From: Succinivibrionaceae bacterium UBA3769
Lineage (GTDB): Bacteria; Pseudomonadota; Gammaproteobacteria; Enterobacterales; Succinivibrionaceae
Length of the DNA stretch: 10,277 bases
Direction of reading: 5' to 3'
NCBI GenBank assembly: GCA_002372325.1
Contig: DFFT01000156.1
Coordinates: 1-10,277, forward strand
The notes below the pieces were generated by a model that had not been told where the DNA came from, did no database searches, and was given only the letters and a program-made list of their open reading frames with translations. Of this stretch, positions 6,159 through 10,277 are shown piece by piece. The stretch's first letter is position 1, and each line of letters opens with the position of its first letter. A program made the translations under genes and the position numbers.

Positions 6159-6178
6159 TTTTCGGTAATGCGTTTCCG

Positions 6179-6205
6179 GGGGAGCCGCTGGCTCCCCTTT
6201 TTATT
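6179..6205 (+). terminator. Rho-independent terminator of lpp, first
   Basis: GGGGAGCC (6179-6186) and GGCTCCCC (6190-6197) form an 8-bp GC-rich stem with a 3-base loop, followed by TTTTTATT. It starts 20 bp after the lpp stop codon. Confidence 0.9.
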
Positions 6206-6240
6206 GGGCTCCGGGATATTCCGGGGCCCTTTTTGCTTTC
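6206..6240 (+). terminator. Second tandem terminator of lpp
   Basis: GGGCTCCGG (6206-6214) pairs with CCGGGGCCC (6221-6229) with one G-T wobble and loop GATATT, followed by TTTTTGCTTT. It lies directly behind the first terminator and 2 bp from the glnG stop. Its T-tract faces the plus direction, so it chiefly protects glnG from lpp read-through. No T-tract follows on the minus strand. Confidence 0.85.
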
Positions 6241-6241
6241 C

Positions 6242-7855
6242 TCAGTTATCCTTGAAGCGCTCCCGGAATTCCTGCAGCTTTCTGGTAAGGGTGTTTCTGC
6301 CAATACCCAGAATGCGGGCGGCCTCCAGCTTTTTGCCATGGGTAAATTTCAGGGCTTCCTTTATCATGATAAATTCAAAAGCGTCCATGGCCTCCTTCTG
6401 AATATCGATATTGCCTTCGCTGAGCTTTTTGGCGACCCAGTTCCCCAGAATGGGCTCCCAGTCGGTTGAGGCAGCGGCGCTGCCGCCCCGGATGCCGCTT
6501 GCGGCCGGGGAACCGGCCGGAGCCTGCTCCGCCGGCAAGGGCAATGCAGCATTATCATATCCTTCTTCCGGAGCAGTTCCGGCAGAATGTTTCGGCTCCG
6601 GGGCCGGCGTCCCGGGATATTCCGTAGCGCCGGCGCCGGCAGCGGAAACTGCATTATCGGGATGCCGGATTTCTTCGGGCAGATCCGGCGGGGTGATGAT
6701 CTGTCCCGGGGCCATTACCGTCAGCCAGCGGCAGACATTCTGGAGCTGGCGGATATTTCCCGGCCAGGAGAAGGTTCTCAGGATTTCCAGAGCATCCTCC
6801 CGGAGGATTTTCGGGGGCGCGTTCATTTCTGTTCCGGCATTATCCAGAAAGTGCCTGGTGAGCTTTTTAATGTCATCGGATCTGTCCCGGAGCGGGGGGA
6901 TGCGAATGCTGATCACATTCAGGCGGAAGTACAGATCCTCGCGGAACAGGCCCTTTTTTACATATTCCGGGAGATTTTTGTTGGTGGCAGCCAGAATGCG
7001 GACATCCACGGATATGGGGGTCTGTCCTCCCACCCGGTAGAATTCCCGGTTTTCCAGCACCCGGAGCAGTCTGGTCTGGGCTTCCATGGGCATATCCCCG
7101 ATTTCATCCAGAAACAGGGTTCCGGTGTTGGCTTCTTCGAAACGGCCTATTCTCTGGCTGTTGGCCCCGGTGAAGGAGCCCTTTTCATGGCCGAACAGCT
7201 CAGATTCGATGAGCTCCTGAGGAATGGCGGCCATATTAAGGGCCACAAAGGGCTTCCGGTTTCTGGTGCTGTGCCGGTAAATGGCCCGCGCTACCAGCTC
7301 CTTGCCGGTGCCGGATTCCCCCATGATAAGGACGCTGACATTGGAGTGGGAGATTCTGCCGATAACCCGGTATACCTCCTGCATGGCCTGGGACTCGCCG
7401 ATAAGCTCGGTGATGCTGCGGGAGCTCAGGGAACCTGCGTCATTTTCTCCGGTATTTGTTCCGGGAGCGTTTTTCCGGTACTGGGTCACTGCCTTTTTGA
7501 CGATGGCGATGCATTCATCCAGGTCAAAGGGCTTGGGGAGATATTCAAAGGAGCCGTTTTCATAGGAGCGCACAGCATTCATAAGGTCGCTGTGGGCCGT
7601 GGTAATGATTACCGGAATCTCCGGAAAACCGCGGTGGATTTCCTTAAGCATGGAGATGCCGTCAATGCCGGGCATTTTGATATCGGAGATAATGCATTCC
7701 GGCTGACTGGATTGCAGCTTTTTCAGGGCTGATTCCCCGTCGGAAAAAACCTCAGAGACGAATCCTTCCTTGGTCAGGGCCCGGTCGATAACAAAACGGA
7801 TGGCGCTGTCATCGTCCACAATCCAGACTCTGCCGTTCTTGTAGTTGTCGGACAT
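6242..7855 (-). CDS. glnG: Nitrogen regulator NtrC/GlnG, sigma54 activator (537 aa)
   Basis: This is the response regulator of nitrogen limitation; when phosphorylated by GlnL it oligomerises and opens sigma54 promoters. Residues 8-125 are the receiver domain, with acidic pocket DDD (14-16), phospho-acceptor D58 (SDIKMPG), T86 and K108 (LPKPFD). Residues 148-392 are the AAA+ domain, with Walker A GESGTGKE (179-186), sigma54-contact loop GSFTGA (226-231, usually GAFTGA) and Walker B TLFLDEIGD (246-254). Residues 500-530 are the Fis-type HTH ending GRNTLTRKLQEF. The protein is 68 residues longer than E. coli NtrC (469), owing mainly to an Ala/Pro/Gly-rich linker at about 398-465. The AAGGAGA at 7864-7870 overlaps the glnL stop, and the genes are 13 bp apart, so they are translated from one mRNA. 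Confidence 0.96.
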   Translation of the reverse strand: MSDNYKNGRVWIVDDDSAIRFVIDRALTKEGFVSEVFSDGESALKKLQSSQPECIISDIKMPGIDGISMLKEIHRGFPEIPVIITTAHSDLMNAVRSYENGSFEYLPKPFDLDECIAIVKKAVTQYRKNAPGTNTGENDAGSLSSRSITELIGESQAMQEVYRVIGRISHSNVSVLIMGESGTGKELVARAIYRHSTRNRKPFVALNMAAIPQELIESELFGHEKGSFTGANSQRIGRFEEANTGTLFLDEIGDMPMEAQTRLLRVLENREFYRVGGQTPISVDVRILAATNKNLPEYVKKGLFREDLYFRLNVISIRIPPLRDRSDDIKKLTRHFLDNAGTEMNAPPKILREDALEILRTFSWPGNIRQLQNVCRWLTVMAPGQIITPPDLPEEIRHPDNAVSAAGAGATEYPGTPAPEPKHSAGTAPEEGYDNAALPLPAEQAPAGSPAASGIRGGSAAASTDWEPILGNWVAKKLSEGNIDIQKEAMDAFEFIMIKEALKFTHGKKLEAARILGIGRNTLTRKLQEFRERFKDN

Positions 7856-7868
7856 GAAATATTTCTCC

Positions 7869-8987
7869 TTATTGCGCGGTTCCTTCTGAGCTCAGAGGGA
7901 GGTAAATAATAAACTGTGTCTGGCCGGAAAAGCTCTGACACTCGATTTTGCCGTGATGCTGGGCGATAATGCTCTGGGCGATGGGGAGCCCGAGGCCGGT
8001 GCCTCCGGCCCGGCGTGACACCATGGGATAAAAGATGGTGTCGGCAATTTCCGGCGGAATGCCGGGGCCGTTGTCGGTAATGGTGATTTTCATGACAGTG
8101 GGAAAGTAGCGGCCTCTGATGCTGACGCAGTAATCCGCCCGGGTTTGAATGCTTATCAGTCCGGGGTTAACATGGTTCTCCTTAAGAATCGCCACGGCGT
8201 TACCGATGATGTTCAGGAGAGCCTGCTCCATTTTTGCCGCATCCATCTTGATTTCCGGCAGGGAAGGGTCGTAGTCTCTTTCGATGCAAATGTCCTCGCT
8301 GATATCAAGCAGCAGCAGCCTTCTGACCTTTTCGATAATGCAGTGGATATTGCCGTATGCTGCCGGAACGGCCTTTTGCGGTCCCAGAAGCCGGTCAACC
8401 AGATTTTTGAGGCGATCGGCCTGTTCCATAATGATATTGCAGTATTCATAAAGGGAGGAATCATGACTGTATTCCTTCTGAATAAGCTGAGCGGCGCCCC
8501 GGAGTCCTCCCAGGGGATTTTTAATTTCATGAGCCAGGCTTCTCACCAGATCCCGGGCGGCATTCTGCTGGCTTTCCTGCTGGCGCTCATGCTCCATTAC
8601 TCTTTCCCGGGAAACCTTTTTGAATTCGCAAAGGAGCAGAGATTCCTGCCGGGGCTGCGCCGGAGCTTTTGCGCGGGGCGTGATATCCAGGCTGAAGCTG
8701 GAAATAGTGACATCGCAGAAGATTTTTTCATGAGCGGTAACCAGGACGGCATTGCTGATGGAAAATACCTCCTTATCTTCCGCAGCGGCAGGCAGCAGCT
8801 TTCGGAAATCTATGCTGGAGTAGCTGAAAATATCGGGAAAGAACGAGCTCTTCATTTTGGCGGCGCTGATGCCCAGAATCTGCTCGCAGGCCGGATTTGA
8901 GAAAACAATGTCAAAATCCCGGTTCAGCACCATAATGCCGGTACTGATATTGGAAAGCAGGGAAGGCGTTAAATCCTTTAATCTCAT
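7869..8987 (-). CDS. glnL: Nitrogen sensor histidine kinase NtrB/GlnL (372 aa)
   Basis: This is the cytoplasmic kinase/phosphatase that controls NtrC phosphorylation and itself responds to the PII protein. Residues about 5-120 form a PAS domain (MVLNRDFDIVFSNPACEQIL). The dimerisation domain carries the H-box RSLAHEIKNPLGGLRGAAQL with phospho-histidine H153. The ATPase domain has the N-box N263 (LNIIGNA), G1 box DNGPGIPPE (305-313) and G2 box GGTGLGL (328-334). TIFYPMVSRRAGGTGLG is very close to E. coli GlnL. There is no membrane segment. It is slightly longer than E. coli GlnL (349). The ATG at 8985-8987 has only a weak GGTGA 3 bp upstream. No glnA lies upstream; instead NtrC-like sites sit just ahead of the start. 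Confidence 0.96.
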   Translation of the reverse strand: MRLKDLTPSLLSNISTGIMVLNRDFDIVFSNPACEQILGISAAKMKSSFFPDIFSYSSIDFRKLLPAAAEDKEVFSISNAVLVTAHEKIFCDVTISSFSLDITPRAKAPAQPRQESLLLCEFKKVSRERVMEHERQQESQQNAARDLVRSLAHEIKNPLGGLRGAAQLIQKEYSHDSSLYEYCNIIMEQADRLKNLVDRLLGPQKAVPAAYGNIHCIIEKVRRLLLLDISEDICIERDYDPSLPEIKMDAAKMEQALLNIIGNAVAILKENHVNPGLISIQTRADYCVSIRGRYFPTVMKITITDNGPGIPPEIADTIFYPMVSRRAGGTGLGLPIAQSIIAQHHGKIECQSFSGQTQFIIYLPLSSEGTAQ

Positions 8988-8989
8988 AT

Positions 8990-9006
8990 ATCACCAAATT
9001 AGTGCA
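8990..9006. promoter_or_regulatory. Candidate NtrC site adjacent to glnL start
   Basis: ATCACC-AAATT-AGTGCA compares with the NtrC consensus TGCACC-N5-GGTGCA at 9 of 12 fixed positions. It lies immediately upstream of the glnL start codon and covers the weak ribosome binding site. A site here would fit autorepression, as at the E. coli glnL promoter. Judged by eye only. Confidence 0.45.
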
Positions 9007-9031
9007 TGAAGTTGGGAATAATGTTTTATTT

Positions 9032-9056
9032 GGTGCAAATGCACCTGGATGGTGAT
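9032..9056. promoter_or_regulatory. Candidate NtrC site plus extra half-site
   Basis: TGCACC-TGGAT-GGTGAT (9040-9056) matches the NtrC consensus TGCACC-N5-GGTGCA at 10 of 12 fixed positions. A further GGTGCA half-site lies at 9032-9037, forming the local palindrome GGTGCAAATGCACC. The full site's centre is 50 bp from that of the site next to the glnL start, close to whole helical turns, which would suit cooperative binding. Confidence 0.55.
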
Positions 9057-9126
9057 TGCTATTTAATCGCCATCTCTTGAGAACCGGGCGGAATTTCCTG
9101 TTGTCCGGCTCCGGATCGGTATTTTG

Positions 9127-9230
9127 CCGGGATAATCCGGAATTATCCCCGGGGCTTAATGCAATATTTTTACCACAGAGCCTAAAAGGCATTTCCCCGG
9201 GGCGTTACTTTACCGCACCCCGGGATAATT
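9127..9230. repeat. REP-like GC-rich palindromic repeats
   Basis: GGGATAAT (9129-9136) and ATTATCCC (9142-9149) form a perfect 8-bp stem with a 5-base loop. CCGGGATAAT recurs at 9220-9229, its inverted form ATTATCCCCGG runs from 9142, and a related TTTCCCCGGGG lies in between near 9192. This resembles a small cluster of repetitive extragenic palindromes. Confidence 0.4.
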
Positions 9231-9339
9231 TCTGCGAGACCGGGGCCCTTCGGAAAAGTCCGGAGAGATCCGGGTTTTGGAAAAGATTGCCCCGGAGATG
9301 AAATATTTCCGGCTTTCCGCGCTGCGGCGACATTGCATA

Positions 9340-9363
9340 ACAAACAGCATCACAAACAGCATC
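9340..9363 (+). repeat. 12-bp direct tandem repeat
   Basis: ACAAACAGCATC occurs twice in a row at 9340-9351 and 9352-9363, directly upstream of the promoter of the DUF4124 gene. It could be slippage or a paired activator site. Confidence 0.8.
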
Positions 9364-9371
9364 ACAATTTA

Positions 9372-9400
9372 ATGACAGCGTTACGGATATAGTGCATTAT
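9372..9400 (+). promoter_or_regulatory. Promoter of the DUF4124 gene
   Basis: ATGACA (9372-9377) and CATTAT (9395-9400) are separated by 17 bp, a fair sigma70 match. The start codon follows about 80 bp later. Confidence 0.5.
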
Positions 9401-9482
9401 AGGGGATCAGATATGTTCGGCAGGGATGACGGCAGGCAGGCGCTGCCGCGAGTCCGGAATGAATACAGAGGTAAAGGTTGCT

Positions 9483-10031
9483 ATGAAAACTGTGAAAAAG
9501 CTTAAAGCCGCTTTATATGTTTTGGCCGCAGGGCTGGGAGTTTTAGCGGTCAGCGCAAACGCCGAGGAGGTTTACAAGTGGGTTGACAGCAATGGCGTCA
9601 CTCATTACGGAGACGAACAGCGCGTTGCCAGTCAGAACGGGGCATCAAAAATCGATGTAAAGGCTCCTAAGGTTGGCACTGTGGATACCGTTTATGTTCC
9701 CCAGCGAGAGACTATAAGGCCGTCTAATGCCACCTCCAACAATAACATCAAGGTAACCATTGTTTCTCCGGCTAACGGTCAGGAAATTCGCGCCAATGAC
9801 GGTGTGGTAACTGTATCCTCCAGCATTAACCCGATGCCATCGGGAAATTATTCCACCAAGGTGTTTATTGATGGCTCCCTGTTTGGTTCTGCTAACAATT
9901 CTCCGTCGGTGCGCTTAGAGGGCGTGCCCCGGGGCGAGCATATGATTACCACTAAGGTACAGGTTCAGGGCGGCAAGATTTTTACCTCCAACAGTGTAAA
10001 GGTCACTGTTCTCAGGGTAAGTGTGCACTGA
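9483..10031 (+). CDS. DUF4124 domain-containing exported protein (182 aa)
   Basis: Residues 1-27 are a Sec signal peptide with probable cleavage SANA|EEVYK. The mature protein opens with a DUF4124 domain, EEVYKWVDSNGVTHYGDEQ (28-46), a short envelope module of unknown function. A linker of about 45 residues leads to a beta-rich, Ig-like C-terminal domain (about 95-180) with the pattern IVSPANG...VFIDGS...LEGVPRGEH typical of such proteins. The ATG at 9483 is chosen because AAAGG at 9473-9477 is well placed and it gives a clean signal peptide; frames open back to 9459 or 9426 would bury the signal. Proteins of this type often sit next to ntrB-ntrC in gammaproteobacteria; here the gene is divergent from glnL. 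Its function is unknown. Confidence 0.87.
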   Translation: MKTVKKLKAALYVLAAGLGVLAVSANAEEVYKWVDSNGVTHYGDEQRVASQNGASKIDVKAPKVGTVDTVYVPQRETIRPSNATSNNNIKVTIVSPANGQEIRANDGVVTVSSSINPMPSGNYSTKVFIDGSLFGSANNSPSVRLEGVPRGEHMITTKVQVQGGKIFTSNSVKVTVLRVSVH

Positions 10032-10103
10032 CAGTTAGATTTTTCAGGCGATAGCATCTTAAAAGGGGCATTTTGGTGGTGTTTTTGGTTAAAAAACATC
10101 CAG

Positions 10104-10130
10104 AAACGCTCCTTTTTTAGCGTTTTTTTT
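10104..10130 (+). terminator. Rho-independent terminator of the DUF4124 gene
   Basis: AAACGCT (10104-10110) and AGCGTTT (10119-10125) form a 7-bp stem, the T-run continuing to 10130. An alternative long-range pairing, AAAAGGGGC (10061-10069) with GCTCCTTTT (10108-10116), would disrupt it. Confidence 0.75.
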
Positions 10131-10149
10131 GAAAAAGATCAAAAATGTG

Positions 10150-10177
10150 TTGACGGGTTTCAAAAAAACTCTAAAAT
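10150..10177 (+). promoter_or_regulatory. rRNA operon promoter
   Basis: TTGACG (10150-10155) and TAAAAT (10172-10177) are separated by 16 bp. An A-rich stretch before the -35 (10131-10148) could serve as an UP element. Its position directly ahead of the antitermination region resembles the P2 promoter of enteric rrn operons. Confidence 0.8.
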
Positions 10178-10182
10178 ACGCA

Positions 10183-10277
10183 TTCGCTGACAGGGTAAAG
10201 CTCAGCGAAGTTCTTTAACAAACAGCTTAGACAATCTGTGTGGGCACTCGGCAGAAATTATCGGAAGGCTAGAAAAA
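10183..10277 (+). other. rRNA operon leader with boxB and boxA (16S gene beyond window)
   Basis: TTCGCTGA (10183-10190) and TCAGCGAA (10202-10209) form an 8-bp boxB-like hairpin. It is followed at once by boxA GTTCTTTAACA (10210-10220) and by a block at 10231-10250 (containing CTGTGTGGGCACTCG) that appears identical to the E. coli 16S leader. These recruit the Nus antitermination complex and take part in pre-16S processing. The mature 16S gene begins beyond the right edge. Confidence 0.88.

Larger units (their letters stand above)
8988..9371. other. Intergenic region between glnL and the DUF4124 gene
   Basis: No gene is evident. It contains the NtrC-like sites near glnL, a GC-rich block at 9125-9260 with repeated CCCCGGG palindromes, and a 12-bp tandem repeat at 9340-9363. 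The open frames crossing it have no ribosome binding site or recognisable product. Confidence 0.6.

Noticed and set aside
6587..7732. 381-codon plus-strand open frame opposite glnG
   Set aside because: It is the complement of the GC-rich glnG gene, whose protein is unmistakable; the frame has no start signals or domain.
8145..8900. 251-codon plus-strand open frame opposite glnL
   Set aside because: It is a shadow of glnL, whose histidine kinase motifs are all on the minus strand.
9027..9040. Possible sigma54 promoter (GG-N10-GC) in front of glnL
   Set aside because: On the minus strand the GG and GC elements near 9035-9045 are only 7 bp apart, so the required spacing is absent.
1..10277. 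CRISPR array, toxin-antitoxin pair or phage genes
   Set aside because: No regularly spaced repeats, no cas-like or phage-like proteins, and no paired small genes with such features were found on either strand.

Overview
The window reads as gammaproteobacterial chromosome from about position 250 to the end. The evidence is a Braun-type murein lipoprotein (Lpp), a glnL-glnG (NtrB-NtrC) pair, a DUF4124 envelope protein of the kind often found beside glnLG, and an rRNA operon leader nearly identical to the enteric one. A relative of the Enterobacterales/Aeromonadales, possibly an anaerobic gut member such as Succinivibrionaceae, would fit; that placement is inference.

Positions 1 to about 200 look foreign. 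They carry a promoter of the Bacteroidota type (TTTG, 19 bp, TAnnTTTG) and a tRNA-Asp gene without an encoded CCA. The second tRNA-Asp gene has a 5' acceptor strand matching the first tRNA and a 3' acceptor strand plus CCA of the gammaproteobacterial kind, and the two do not pair. The simplest reading is a join of two genomes inside a conserved tRNA, most likely an assembly chimera.

Layout: tRNA-Asp x2 and a terminator (1-312); a small exported protein of unknown function on the minus strand (380-850); a gene-poor stretch with a probable decayed ATPase gene (851-1588); a plus-strand operon of a TetR-family regulator, a YajO-like aldo-keto reductase, a flavodoxin-like protein and a second aldo-keto reductase (1589-5005); a gene-poor AT-rich stretch with an inverted-repeat element (5006-5795); lpp with tandem terminators (5796-6240); glnG and glnL on the minus strand (6242-8987); a 495-bp intergenic region with candidate NtrC sites and GC-rich palindromes; a DUF4124 protein on the plus strand (9483-10031); and the promoter, boxB/boxA-type antitermination region and leader of an rRNA operon running off the right edge.

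Two units stand out. The TetR operon has two tandem 13-bp palindromes overlapping its promoter and likely forms an autoregulated redox/electrophile-response locus. glnL-glnG encodes the nitrogen two-component system; here it is not preceded by glnA, and it carries its own NtrC-like sites just upstream of glnL. No wholly new system was identified.
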